Below, piece after piece: positions 19,581 through 28,316 of a stretch of DNA of 64,000 nt. Below the pieces are notes generated by a model, which was not told where the DNA came from, made no database searches, and saw only the letters and a program-made list of their open reading frames with translations. Position numbers and translations under genes: made by a program. This stretch comes from Pirellulales bacterium (GTDB taxonomy: Bacteria; Planctomycetota; Planctomycetia; Pirellulales; Lacipirellulaceae): positions 248,001 through 312,000 of the forward strand of contig JAHBXQ010000006.1 of NCBI GenBank assembly GCA_019636345.1, written 5' to 3'. Position 1 is the stretch's first letter. Every line of letters starts with the position of its first letter.

Positions 19581-20596
19581 CCGGCGTTGTCTGCTGTGCG
19601 GTCGAAGGCGGGAGTCGAAGCGTACGGCTGCGTCTGGCGGCGGCGATAGAGACGCCAGAACAGGTCCCAACTGGGATACGGGATCGCCCATGCGTCGGGA
19701 ATGACACGGCAGCCCAGCGCAGCGCCGCGGAACAGCAGCGAGGATCGGCCGACGTGAGCCAGCAGCGACTTCGCATGCGCCCCGGTGATTTGCCGGCGGG
19801 GGCGACCGCCGTCGATCGGCTCAAAGTCGACGGAATCCATCAGACGATCGAGGCTCGCGGGAGTGAACCAATGCAGCACGCTGGGGGGATTGTATTCGTG
19901 CCAGTGACGTCCCTGCATGCGGGCGAGGAAACTGGCGTGATTCCACGTTTCGACGAGAAGGAACCCGCTCGGGGCGACGGCTGCAGCGGCGCGGCGGATC
20001 TCCGCCTGCAAATCGGCGAAGTGGGCTACGATCTGCAGCATGGCGACAAGGTCGAACTCGACGCCGGCGGGGATCTCCTGCAAGCGGCCGTAGAGAGACT
20101 CAACTCCCGACTCGCGGCGAGCGTGAGCGGCCATCGTCGCGTTTGGTTCAACGCCGAAGCCGGTCCAGCCGGCCTCGACGAACGCCTGCAGCGTGTAGCC
20201 GGCAGCCGCGCCGACGTCGAGGATTCGCCCCGACTTTGCGTGGCGGGCCATGCAGCGGGCGTAATAGGCGCCCCGCCTCCGCAGCACGGCGGCGCTCTGC
20301 AAATAGTCGGCGTACCCCGCACCGCCGCCGAAGAAGTAGGCGTCGTCGTAAATCGCCGCTACGTGTTCGGCAGGACAAGGGGCGACGGCGAAGCGATGGC
20401 TGCACTCTTTGCAGTCCCAGACGGCAAGGCCGTGCACTTCGGCCCACTGCACGGCCGATCCCGCGGCATGACACAGCGGGCAGACGACTTGGCCGGTCGG
20501 CATTTCAGAGGCTTCCAAGCCGGGGGACTTAATCGACCCCGTCGGTCTCTCGGCTTGGTCGCAGCCTAGAGACGAATCAGAGGAGAAAGCGGACAT
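19577..20596 (-). CDS. SAM-dependent methyltransferase with N-terminal zinc ribbon
   Basis: Protein of 339 residues. Residues of about 38-68 hold two Cys-x2-Cys pairs (CPLC and CKEC), the zinc-binding lead seen in many sugar or lipid methyltransferases. The Rossmann domain follows with motif I ILDVGAAAGYTLQ and an acidic GFGVEPNA at the ribose-binding strand; FDLVAMLQIVAHF is motif IV. It is therefore a class I methyltransferase of the Methyltransf_23 type. The substrate is not shown; in this cluster it is likely a polysaccharide sugar. An in-frame ATG at 20503, just before the zinc ribbon, is an alternative start. Confidence 0.8.
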   Translation of the reverse strand: MSAFSSDSSLGCDQAERPTGSIKSPGLEASEMPTGQVVCPLCHAAGSAVQWAEVHGLAVWDCKECSHRFAVAPCPAEHVAAIYDDAYFFGGGAGYADYLQSAAVLRRRGAYYARCMARHAKSGRILDVGAAAGYTLQAFVEAGWTGFGVEPNATMAAHARRESGVESLYGRLQEIPAGVEFDLVAMLQIVAHFADLQAEIRRAAAAVAPSGFLLVETWNHASFLARMQGRHWHEYNPPSVLHWFTPASLDRLMDSVDFEPIDGGRPRRQITGAHAKSLLAHVGRSSLLFRGAALGCRVIPDAWAIPYPSWDLFWRLYRRRQTQPYASTPAFDRTADNAG

Positions 20597-20696
20597 GGCA
20601 CTGCAGTGACGGCGTAGTCACGCTACCGGACGCCAAGCGGCTGTATGGCAAACCGCGGGCGGGGGGAGGCAGGAACGAATGGGAATCGGCGTCCCG

Positions 20697-21761
20697 CTAC
20701 GCGCACGCATGGGATTGCTTGGAAATGCTCTCCCCGCGCGAGTCGAGCAGGCCGAGGGCCGCCAGTTCTCTCTCCATTCTAGCCGCAAGAGCGGAGTTTG
20801 GGCGAGAGCCGCGGCGAGGTTCGTGCGGCAAAACAGGCGGCAGGTCGGTCGCCCGCCCGGCGGGAAACAGCGCCGTAGCGGCCTGGCGCACCAGCGCGTC
20901 GGGATTCCGACAGAACTCCTCGTACGACTGGACCCAGAACCGCTCGGGGCCGACCAGTGCAAGTTGGCGGCGGACGAGCTCCTGGTAGTATTGCACCTGA
21001 CAGGCGACGCTGGCGGCCGGATGCTCGGCGTTCCACGACCGCTCGGGGGCTTGGCCGTACGGGACGCGTTCGTCGCCGTGGATCATCCGCCGCGCCTCGA
21101 GCAGCGAAAAAGCGTGCGGCAGCGGTTCGCGCTCGAGGCAGATGAAGATCGCTTCAGGCAACGCCTGAGCGAGGTCTGCGGCGGCGACGACGACGCGGTT
21201 GCATTTCGACGCGACGGGAAGCCCGAACGCGACACTCCACGCGGCAAAGAACCGCCTCATCCGCGCGGCGACCTGCGGGGTGATCGGTTCCGGATCGCGG
21301 CTGCGGTCGTCGCCGAGGAATCGGTCCCACAGCGGCAGGGCATCGTTGAGCCCGGACAATCCGGCAGTTCGGCCGTAGAAATTGCGGTACGTGGCCGACG
21401 GCTTCATCCCCCAGCGTTGCAACATCTTCGTCGCCACGAGCGGGGAGCGAGGGAAGATCTGCACGACGTTTGTGAACGGGGCGACCGGCAGGGCGTTCAC
21501 GAGCGTTTGGTAGACCAGCGTCGTTCCCGAGCGCGGGGCGCCGCAAATGAACAACAACGGCCCGGTGGTCGCGGGCGCCTTGGCATACTGCCGTCGCTCC
21601 CAGGGGGTCATCGCCAGATCGAGCGGAGTCGCAACCATTCCCGCGACCGCGGCGCCCATGGCGAACAAGGCCGCCGGGTCGCGTGTTGCCGCCAGCCGCG
21701 CCGCCAGCCGGACCGGATTGCGGAAGTGCGCGGGAACGTATTTATGAAGCAAGCGACGCAT
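20697..21761 (-). CDS. Sulfotransferase family protein
   Basis: Protein of 354 residues. The PAPS 5'-phosphosulfate-binding loop GAPRSGTTL is at residues 74-82, followed by the helix VYQTLVNALP. NFYGRTAGLSGLNDALPLWDRF and SKCNRVVVAAADLAQALPEAIFICLERE give the second strand and the 3'-phosphate-binding region typical of Sulfotransfer_3-like proteins. It probably transfers sulfate to a sugar hydroxyl of the exported polysaccharide. It lies between the deacetylase and the methyltransferase on the same strand. Acceptor specificity cannot be read. Confidence 0.82.
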   Translation of the reverse strand: MRRLLHKYVPAHFRNPVRLAARLAATRDPAALFAMGAAVAGMVATPLDLAMTPWERRQYAKAPATTGPLLFICGAPRSGTTLVYQTLVNALPVAPFTNVVQIFPRSPLVATKMLQRWGMKPSATYRNFYGRTAGLSGLNDALPLWDRFLGDDRSRDPEPITPQVAARMRRFFAAWSVAFGLPVASKCNRVVVAAADLAQALPEAIFICLEREPLPHAFSLLEARRMIHGDERVPYGQAPERSWNAEHPAASVACQVQYYQELVRRQLALVGPERFWVQSYEEFCRNPDALVRQAATALFPAGRATDLPPVLPHEPRRGSRPNSALAARMERELAALGLLDSRGESISKQSHACA

Positions 21762-21826
21762 AGATCGACGGCAAGGGAGAACAAAGCAAAACAGAGCAGA
21801 GCAAGAAACGAAAAGCGATCGCTGGG

Positions 21827-22834
21827 TCAGTCGTCGGCGTGGACGCCGACGATGCAGGCGGCGTCGCTATCGGGGCGCGACTCGCCGGCAGCCTTAAGTT
21901 GCTTCATCCCGAGCACGGCGGCTGCATGCTCGCGCATCGTGACGATCGAGTACTGAGCGGCGAGACGATCGATGATCCACGCCATCAACTCGCACTTCCA
22001 GGCGGAGTCGCGATCCATCGCGGGGAAGAACTCGAGCCCGACGCCGTCGTCGCGGCCGAGAAAATCGAGCGGGTGGAGCAGGATCGACGGCTGCACGCGA
22101 AATGCGCGGCACAATCCCAGCGCAAACGAGAAGTAAGCCCGCGCCGCCAATCGCGAGAAGCGAGCCAGATACAGGATATAGCTGGCGTGAATCGGCAGCT
22201 TGAGCACCGGCATCGTCGTCACGGGGATTTCGACGAGGCCCTTGCCGGGGCCGGACCATAGGTACGGCCGCAAGGGGCGAAAACCTTCGCGGAATTTGCC
22301 GAACAGTTCCTTTCGCTCTTGCTGCTGGTCGTGCGAGAGCCGGGCCGTAAGAAAGTAGTAGAGCCGCGCCAGCGGTCCGAGAAACGTAGGAAACGTCGAG
22401 GCGTCGTACACGTAACCGCGAGCGACGAGCGTTCGCAACACGTCGTCGGAAAAGCTGAAGCCCGGCCCGCGGAACCCGACGGGCCGCTCGCCAGTCGCCA
22501 ACAGGATCGCCTCCTCGGCGGAGCGGAGTTCTTCGGCGACTTGTTCAGGCGTGTACAGGTGAAGCCAAGGCTCGTGATGGAACGAGTGATTGCCGAGTTC
22601 GTGGCCGGCGGCGGCGATCGAGCGGAGCACGGGCTGGTTCTCCGGCAGCACGGCGTCCTGCCCCACGACGAAGAAGGTGATCGACAGCTCACGCGCGCGC
22701 AGCATCTCAAGCACGCGCGGCACGACGACGTCGAGGTAGCTGGGATGAGACTCCCAGCCCTCGTCGCCGTGGGTTTTCATGTAGGACCAGCGATTGTCGA
22801 GGTCGAGCGACAGGCTGGCGAGGGGCTTAGGCAT
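21827..22834 (-). CDS. Polysaccharide deacetylase family protein
   Basis: Protein of 335 residues from the ATG at 22834. The NodB homology domain is clear: SLDLDNRW supplies the metal-binding and catalytic aspartates, GHELGNHSFHHEPW carries the H-S-x-x-H zinc motif, and GFRGPGFSF is motif 3. The C-terminal part includes LEIPVTTMP-like and LHPLDFLG segments seen in family members that act on lipid-linked or exported glycans. The enzyme should remove an N- or O-acetyl group from a sugar. The gene lies downstream of the FAD oxidoreductase after 114 bases. Confidence 0.85.
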   Translation of the reverse strand: MPKPLASLSLDLDNRWSYMKTHGDEGWESHPSYLDVVVPRVLEMLRARELSITFFVVGQDAVLPENQPVLRSIAAAGHELGNHSFHHEPWLHLYTPEQVAEELRSAEEAILLATGERPVGFRGPGFSFSDDVLRTLVARGYVYDASTFPTFLGPLARLYYFLTARLSHDQQQERKELFGKFREGFRPLRPYLWSGPGKGLVEIPVTTMPVLKLPIHASYILYLARFSRLAARAYFSFALGLCRAFRVQPSILLHPLDFLGRDDGVGLEFFPAMDRDSAWKCELMAWIIDRLAAQYSIVTMREHAAAVLGMKQLKAAGESRPDSDAACIVGVHADD

Positions 22835-22948
22835 GGTCGGGATCGACGATGTGAAGGCGCAGAGAGTCGACGAGTGAAAGGGGCTCAGCAGTTTCGCCAG
22901 ACGCCGGGGCAAGTCGCTGCGCCTCAGCAGAAAGCGTCCGACTTGCGA

Positions 22949-24313
22949 TCAATGTGCGTAGGCGAGTTCGTTCGGGTTCTCGGCGGGCAATTGTCCTTGC
23001 ATCTCGATTGTTGCGAGCGCCGAATCGGCAAGAGTGATGATTTCGTTGACGTTGAGGGTCCCCTTGACGATGTGCGACGAGTTGACGGCGTACACGTGCG
23101 GCACGCCCGTGGCGAACTGCGGCAAGCGGGTCGAGTAGCCGAGCGTCGGCAAAGCCATGACGTGCGGCGCCCGAGAGACGCGGAACGCGACCACGTCGTC
23201 GTCCGTCAGATCGGGGTACATGCGGCGCAGCCCGGCGAGGAAGCGGGTCTGAATTTCCTCGTCCGACCAGCCCCATGCCTCGTCGTCGGCCGCGGCGTAA
23301 CGGGGGAGGTAGGCCAAATGGCGCCCCGCCAGTTCGGCCGGGTCGACGAGCGCGGTCATCTCAATCACCGCAGTGAATGGAAAGCCGGGGTCAGTAATGT
23401 TCGTCACGTAGTAGCCGGCGAGCGGTCGCTTAAGAACGACCGAAGCGCACAGCACGCCGAGATATTCGATCCCTTGATGCTTGCGGCGCTCGTCGCCCGA
23501 CAGTTGCGGGCAGGCGCGCAGCACGTGCGGCGCGGGAGTGGTCAACACGACGCGATCGAACCGTTCGGTCCCGCCGGGCGTCGTGATCGAGACGCCGCTA
23601 TCGTCGCCTGCAGCATCGGTCACGGGCGAGTCGGTGCGGACATCGACGCCCAATTCGGCCAGTCGCTCGGCGAACCGCTGCAGTACGCGGGCGTAACCGC
23701 CGCGGACGTAGCCGAACATCTCCTTCTTGAGCCCCGCCTGCCGGGCGCCGTACATCCGAGCGATTGTCGCCCAGATAAACACGGCCGAAGTTCGCTCGTA
23801 CGACGGGCCGAGCTTCGCCAGCAGCAGCGGCTGCCAAATCTTCTCAAAGGTGCGACGTCCGGACCATTTTCGGAGCCAATCAGCGACGCGGACTTGCTCG
23901 AGCGGGCGCCACTGGCGGCGGCGCGAGGCGGTCATAATCGTGGCGCCGAGCCGGATCTTGTCGAGAAACCCCAACGGCGGGAAGCGGAGGAATTCCCATG
24001 AGTTCGACATCGAGTAGAACCGGCCGTCGGTATAGAACCCGGTCTTCGTCTCGACCCACTGAAGCTCGTCGGCGAGCCCCAGGTCGTCCAACAGCGCTCG
24101 CAACCGCAGGTCGGATAGCAGCGTGACGTGGTAGTGAACGTCCCAAGCGAGGTCGCCCACCTGCCATGCGGCGGCCAAGCCGCCGATACCGGGGGCCGCC
24201 TCGAACAGCGTCACTCGACAGCCGCGCTTGGCCAGTCGATGGGCGAGCGTCAGCCCGAGCATGCCCCCGCCGACGACGCCCCACGACTGCGTTGAATCGA
24301 TCGCGGCGGTCAT
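22949..24313 (-). CDS. FAD-dependent amine-oxidase-like oxidoreductase
   Basis: Protein of 454 residues. The dinucleotide-binding motif VVGGGMLGLTLAHRLAKRG starts near residue 13, followed by the GG motif (GIGGLAAAW) of flavin amine oxidases, protoporphyrinogen oxidases and sugar mutases. The C-terminal FAD-contacting segment VYAVNSSHIVKGTLNVNE is also present. Such genes recur in planctomycete polysaccharide clusters; the reaction is not known, and possible roles include a sugar mutase-like or an oxidative step. The ATG at 24313 overlaps the stop of the acyltransferase gene upstream (ATGA), so they are coupled. Confidence 0.8.
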   Translation of the reverse strand: MTAAIDSTQSWGVVGGGMLGLTLAHRLAKRGCRVTLFEAAPGIGGLAAAWQVGDLAWDVHYHVTLLSDLRLRALLDDLGLADELQWVETKTGFYTDGRFYSMSNSWEFLRFPPLGFLDKIRLGATIMTASRRRQWRPLEQVRVADWLRKWSGRRTFEKIWQPLLLAKLGPSYERTSAVFIWATIARMYGARQAGLKKEMFGYVRGGYARVLQRFAERLAELGVDVRTDSPVTDAAGDDSGVSITTPGGTERFDRVVLTTPAPHVLRACPQLSGDERRKHQGIEYLGVLCASVVLKRPLAGYYVTNITDPGFPFTAVIEMTALVDPAELAGRHLAYLPRYAAADDEAWGWSDEEIQTRFLAGLRRMYPDLTDDDVVAFRVSRAPHVMALPTLGYSTRLPQFATGVPHVYAVNSSHIVKGTLNVNEIITLADSALATIEMQGQLPAENPNELAYAH

Positions 24314-24972
24314 GAGGCCCCCGTGCCGACGCCGTTTTCGGCAGGCGCGGCGGCAAGTTCGCGCACGAGGCCGTCGCTTACGGAATAGCCGGAGCCGCAG
24401 CGTTCGCAGGCGCAACGGGCGATGGTCGGCGTTTCGCCCTTCAGCCAGCGCGCGACAGGATGGCCGCAGCGACAGACGGCGCCGATCGACCGGGCCGGGC
24501 TGCCGACGACCAAATGAAAGTCGGGCACGTCGCGGGTGACGACGCTCCCCATGCCGACCATGGCGAATCGGCCGATCCGCAGATTGCTGCCGACGGTGCA
24601 CCCGGCGCCGATAGTCGCTCCCGCGGCCACCAGGGTGCTGCGGGTCTCCTCGTCGGGATCGGAGGAGCGCAACGACAATAAATCCGGAGTGGTCGCCCGA
24701 GGAAACGTGTCGTTCGTGAACACTGTGCCGGCGCTGATCATAACGCCGTCCTCAATCGTCACGCCGAAGCAGATGTAGACCATGGCGTTGATCTTCACCC
24801 GGTCGCCAATCAGCACGTCGTAGGCGACATAGCTCTTCTCGCCGACGACGCACTGCTGTCCGATGCGGGCGCCATGACGAATGTGGACGTTGTCCCACAC
24901 GCTCGAACCAGGGCCGATGACGACGTCGGGCTCGATAATCGCAGTCGGATGGATGCGCGGAGGGGAAAGCAT
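24310..24972 (-). CDS. Left-handed beta-helix sugar N-acyltransferase with C-terminal zinc ribbon
   Basis: Protein of 220 residues. Residues 5-150 contain hexapeptide repeats (IHPTAIIEPDVVIGPGSSVWDNVHIRHGARIG as examples of the spacing) and close with FHLVVGSPAR, the usual end of WbpD/FdtC-type acetyltransferases. Beyond this is an unusual tail with CRCG and CACERCG, two cysteine clusters that look like a zinc ribbon. Next to a Gfo/Idh/MocA dehydrogenase and a DegT aminotransferase it fits the last step of making a 3-acylamino nucleotide sugar (WbpB-WbpE-WbpD logic). Donor and exact sugar are inferred only from context. Confidence 0.82.
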   Translation of the reverse strand: MLSPPRIHPTAIIEPDVVIGPGSSVWDNVHIRHGARIGQQCVVGEKSYVAYDVLIGDRVKINAMVYICFGVTIEDGVMISAGTVFTNDTFPRATTPDLLSLRSSDPDEETRSTLVAAGATIGAGCTVGSNLRIGRFAMVGMGSVVTRDVPDFHLVVGSPARSIGAVCRCGHPVARWLKGETPTIARCACERCGSGYSVSDGLVRELAAAPAENGVGTGAS

Positions 24973-25062
24973 GATCGATTGACGACTTGCTGCAGCGACA
25001 CGAGATGGCGCCGGCGAGCGGGGAAACGCCCCCCGCCGCTCGCCGGACAGGAATTGCAGACG

Positions 25063-26079
25063 CTACATCGAGGCGAGCGGATTAGCGGATTCCCAGACGC
25101 CCCGCTCGAGCGAGCGGTAGGCGGCTTCGATCACGCGGACCGAGGCAAGCGCGTCCTCGGGCGCAACCAGAAGCGGTTCCTCGCCGCGTACTGCGCCGGC
25201 GAAGTTGTCGACTTGCCTGGTGAATGCGACGTGCTTGTCGTACCCTGAGCCGAAAATCGTCCACTCGGCGTCGCCGCTTCGGCGATAACGCGAGTCGCGC
25301 CATCCGACGAGCAGCGTCCCCGCGCTGCCGTAGGCGGCGATGTAGTAGGGAAGTTCCTTGCTGACGCTCCAGGAGAGATCGATGCTTCCCAGCACGCCTC
25401 CCTCGCTGTGAAGAAACATCTTGGCCGTGTCTTCGACGGGGAGCGATTGAATGCGACGACCCTCCATCGCTTGGACCTCGGCAATCTCGCCGAGGAAGAA
25501 CCGAGCGACGTCGACCGAGTGCGTGCCGTTGTCGATCAGGACTCCGCCGCCGGAGATTTCGGGCGCGGAGTTCCAGCGGTGCGTCATGTCGACGCGACCG
25601 GTGAAGACGTTTTCAAACAGCACCAGCTCGCCAAGCACGCCGGAGGTGATGATCGACTTGGCCTGGGCGACGTCGGGGACGTAGCGGAACTTCGAGGCCA
25701 TGGTGAACAACACGCCCCGTTCGTCGGCGCGGGCGATCATCTCCTCGGCCGCGGCGACGGAGATCGCCAGCGGCTTCTCGCATAGCACGTGCAAGCCGGC
25801 GTCGACCAGTTCTGCACACACCTCGGGATGAGTCGCGGGGGGGGTGCAGACCAGGGCCGCGTCAAGTTGCATCTCGGCCAGCATCGACGCGACGTTGCCG
25901 AACGCTGCGCACTCGGCCGCTTCAGCCAGCGCCTCGGCCGCGGCGAGCCGGCAGTCGGCGATCGCGGCCAGTTCGGCGCGTTCCGAGCGTTTGAACGCCT
26001 CGACGTACGCCTGGGCGATGGCGCCGGCGCCGACGAGGCCGAATCTCAGAGGTCGTTTTGTTTGTGAGGAGCTGCTCAT
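25063..26079 (-). CDS. Gfo/Idh/MocA family sugar dehydrogenase (WbpB-like)
   Basis: Protein of 338 residues. The NAD-binding motif GLVGAGAIAQAY begins near residue 14, and the family catalytic lysine lies in HVLCEKPLA. GGGVLIDNGTHSVDVARFFLG contains the conserved D-x3-H element of the C-terminal domain. With the neighbouring aminotransferase (6 bases upstream) and acyltransferase it would oxidise a nucleotide sugar at C3 before transamination. This assignment to a 3-keto sugar step is from gene order. GC and codon use match the cluster. Confidence 0.88.
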   Translation of the reverse strand: MSSSSQTKRPLRFGLVGAGAIAQAYVEAFKRSERAELAAIADCRLAAAEALAEAAECAAFGNVASMLAEMQLDAALVCTPPATHPEVCAELVDAGLHVLCEKPLAISVAAAEEMIARADERGVLFTMASKFRYVPDVAQAKSIITSGVLGELVLFENVFTGRVDMTHRWNSAPEISGGGVLIDNGTHSVDVARFFLGEIAEVQAMEGRRIQSLPVEDTAKMFLHSEGGVLGSIDLSWSVSKELPYYIAAYGSAGTLLVGWRDSRYRRSGDAEWTIFGSGYDKHVAFTRQVDNFAGAVRGEEPLLVAPEDALASVRVIEAAYRSLERGVWESANPLASM

Positions 26080-26085
26080 GCGTTG

Positions 26086-27321
26086 TTAGTCCTTGGCGAT
26101 GTCGGTGACCGCGGTGCGAATGACTTCGACGACTTGGCGAACGTGCTCGTCGGTGTAGCGCTCGTTCAGCGGCAGCACCAACACCGAAGCGAGCGCGGCA
26201 TAGGTGCCGGGGAACCGCTCGCGGCTGTAATCGACCGCTTCGGGCCGAGCCAGCGTGAAGGGAAAGCGGCTGTCGCCGAACGTGCGCTGATCGCGGAGCA
26301 CCTGGCACTCGAAGGCGGGCTTCTGAATGTAGCGCGGGGCGCAAAACACGCCACGATCGCGGAGCCGTCCGGCAAGCGCGTCGAGCCCCCCTTCCAGCCG
26401 GCTGCCGTCGACGTGGAGACAGTATTTCCAGTACGTGTGCGTAAAGCCTGGGTCGACCGCCGGGGGCGACACTCCGGGCAGTCCTTGCAACCCCTCGGTC
26501 AACATCGCAGCCATGCGCGTGCGGCGCGCGACGAAGTCGTCGAGCTTGGCAAGTTGGGCCGCGCCGACGGCGCCGGTCAACTCGTTCATGCGGTAGTTGA
26601 GGGCGAGGAAGTAATGATCCGGATTCTTGTCGCCGTAGCCCCAGGCCTTGTTGATGAACAGGTACATTCTGCGGGCGAGATCCGGGTTGTTCGACGCCAC
26701 GAGGCCCCCCTCGCCGGTCGTAATGTGCTTGCCTTGTTGCAGGCTGAAACACCCGACGTCGCCGAACGTGCCGACCTTCTGGCCGTGGATTTCGGCGCCG
26801 AACGCTTGGGCGCAGTCCTCGATGACGGCGATGCCTCGACTGCGAGCGAGCTCCATAATCGGTCCCATCCGGCAGGGATTGCCGAACAGATGGGTCACCA
26901 TGATCGCCTTGGTCCGCGGGCTGAGGACCGCTTCGATCGACTCGGCCGTGAGGTTGTAGGTGAGCGGATCGACGTCGGCGAACACCGGGATCGCGGCCTG
27001 ATAAATGATCGGGGTCAGCGCGCCCATGTCGGTGATCGAGGTGGTGACAATCTCGTCGCCCGGTTCGGGGTCGACCGCGGCGATCGCCGTGTGAAGCGCA
27101 GCAGTGCCGTGCGAGCACGCGTAGACGTGGTTCACGCCCAGGTGCTCGGCAAACCGTTGTTCGAGCGTCTTGACGAATTCGCCCTTGGTGCTGGTGAGCG
27201 TGCCGGACTCGATTGCGGCGGCGAGATTGAGCATCTCGTCGTCGCCCAGCTCGCGGCCGGTGGCGTCCTGGTCCGAGGGAAGTTGCAGGCGATCAAGCGA
27301 AAGTGCGGATTCGGCGGACAC
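26086..27321 (-). CDS. DegT/DnrJ/EryC1/StrS family sugar aminotransferase (WbpE-like)
   Basis: Protein of 411 residues. The PLP-binding lysine is Lys198 in SLQQGKHITTGEGG, and the cofactor-anchoring aspartate lies in IEDCAQAFGAE. YACSHGTAALHTAI is the phosphate-binding region and YRMNELTGAVGAAQL the conserved substrate loop. It should transaminate a keto nucleotide sugar using glutamate. Located directly upstream of the dehydrogenase, it forms the second member of a WbpB-E-D-like module. A longer than usual C-terminal part is within family range. Confidence 0.88.
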   Translation of the reverse strand: MSAESALSLDRLQLPSDQDATGRELGDDEMLNLAAAIESGTLTSTKGEFVKTLEQRFAEHLGVNHVYACSHGTAALHTAIAAVDPEPGDEIVTTSITDMGALTPIIYQAAIPVFADVDPLTYNLTAESIEAVLSPRTKAIMVTHLFGNPCRMGPIMELARSRGIAVIEDCAQAFGAEIHGQKVGTFGDVGCFSLQQGKHITTGEGGLVASNNPDLARRMYLFINKAWGYGDKNPDHYFLALNYRMNELTGAVGAAQLAKLDDFVARRTRMAAMLTEGLQGLPGVSPPAVDPGFTHTYWKYCLHVDGSRLEGGLDALAGRLRDRGVFCAPRYIQKPAFECQVLRDQRTFGDSRFPFTLARPEAVDYSRERFPGTYAALASVLVLPLNERYTDEHVRQVVEVIRTAVTDIAKD

Positions 27322-27427
27322 GAGTGGATCTTTCTGTCGAAGTCGAAGATGGGAAATGCAAATGATCGGATGCGTCGAGCGGCAGGTTGCGGGAGGCGTC
27401 CGACCGCGTAATGGATCGTCTCGCAGT

Positions 27428-28240
27428 CTAATCGATCGCGGGAGGAGCGCGGCGGAGGAAGCGTCGAAACGCGAGTTGGCGGATCAGCCGCAAGTGGCCC
27501 AGCGCGGCGCGAGCAACGCGCATCTTCGAGTGCCCGGCGACGCGAGCCTGAAGGCGGGCCGGGTGCTCGACGACCGAGCCGCCCTCCTGCAGCAACCGAC
27601 ACAATAATTCAGCGACGCCCACGAAGCCAGGATTCGCCAGCGGCAAATTGACGACTGCGCTGCGGCGATAGACCCGAAAACAGCAGGTATAGCATGTCAG
27701 CGGACGTCCGATCGCCGTGGCGTACAGCCTGGAAGCGAGCCGCGACAGCCGCAGACGCCACTCGGGAACGTTGTCCACCGAGCCTTGCGGGTGATAGGGG
27801 GAAGCAGTCACTAGATCGACGCCCGGGACGAGCATTTCCGTCATCTCCTCCAACTCGCCGACGTCGTATGAGCCGTCGCAATCGATTGACGCGACGACTT
27901 CGTAGCTGGCCGCGGCCAGTCCGGTGCAGATGGCGGCGGCAATGCCGCGGTTCTGGACGTGGCGGAGGATGACGAAGTTGGAGCGCTCGCCGATCGCTTG
28001 CTCCAGGAGCGAAACCGTGTCGTCCGCGCTGCCGTCGTCGACCAGCAGGAACTCGAGTTGCCGCTTCCCGGCGAGCGACTGTTCGAGACGGCTCAGGGAT
28101 TCGACGACCAAACTCGCGCATTCCTCTTCGTTGAACAGCGGCACGATCACCGACAGCCCCGTCGTCGCCAGCACGGGCGTACGGGAAGTCGTCGGTCGAT
28201 CGACCGAGTCGAGGGCCGGGTTGGCGAGCGTGTCGGACAT
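27428..28240 (-). CDS. Family 2 glycosyltransferase
   Basis: Protein of 270 residues. The GT-A nucleotide-binding motifs are present: LSVIVPLFNEEE, FLLVDDGSADDT and, for the metal site, VASIDCDGSYD. The rest resembles the dolichyl-phosphate-mannose synthase-like subgroup, including PLTCYTCCFRVYRRSAV. There is no clear C-terminal membrane pair, so the enzyme is probably a peripheral transferase. I chose the ATG at 28240; the frame is open much further upstream, but that part overlaps the WecG-like gene and has no homology. It probably adds one sugar to the repeating unit or makes a polyprenyl-phosphate sugar for the GT39 enzyme. Confidence 0.85.
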   Translation of the reverse strand: MSDTLANPALDSVDRPTTSRTPVLATTGLSVIVPLFNEEECASLVVESLSRLEQSLAGKRQLEFLLVDDGSADDTVSLLEQAIGERSNFVILRHVQNRGIAAAICTGLAAASYEVVASIDCDGSYDVGELEEMTEMLVPGVDLVTASPYHPQGSVDNVPEWRLRLSRLASRLYATAIGRPLTCYTCCFRVYRRSAVVNLPLANPGFVGVAELLCRLLQEGGSVVEHPARLQARVAGHSKMRVARAALGHLRLIRQLAFRRFLRRAPPAID

Positions 28241-28316
28241 GGCCAAAGAGAGGCGGATAAAAATAAACGCGAGAACGGATAAGCAGACGGAGTCAGTCGA
28301 GCGAGGTCCTGAACGG

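Noticed and set aside
22319-24001. A 560-codon frame on the plus strand
   Set aside because: Antisense to the deacetylase and FAD oxidoreductase genes, whose motifs are clear.
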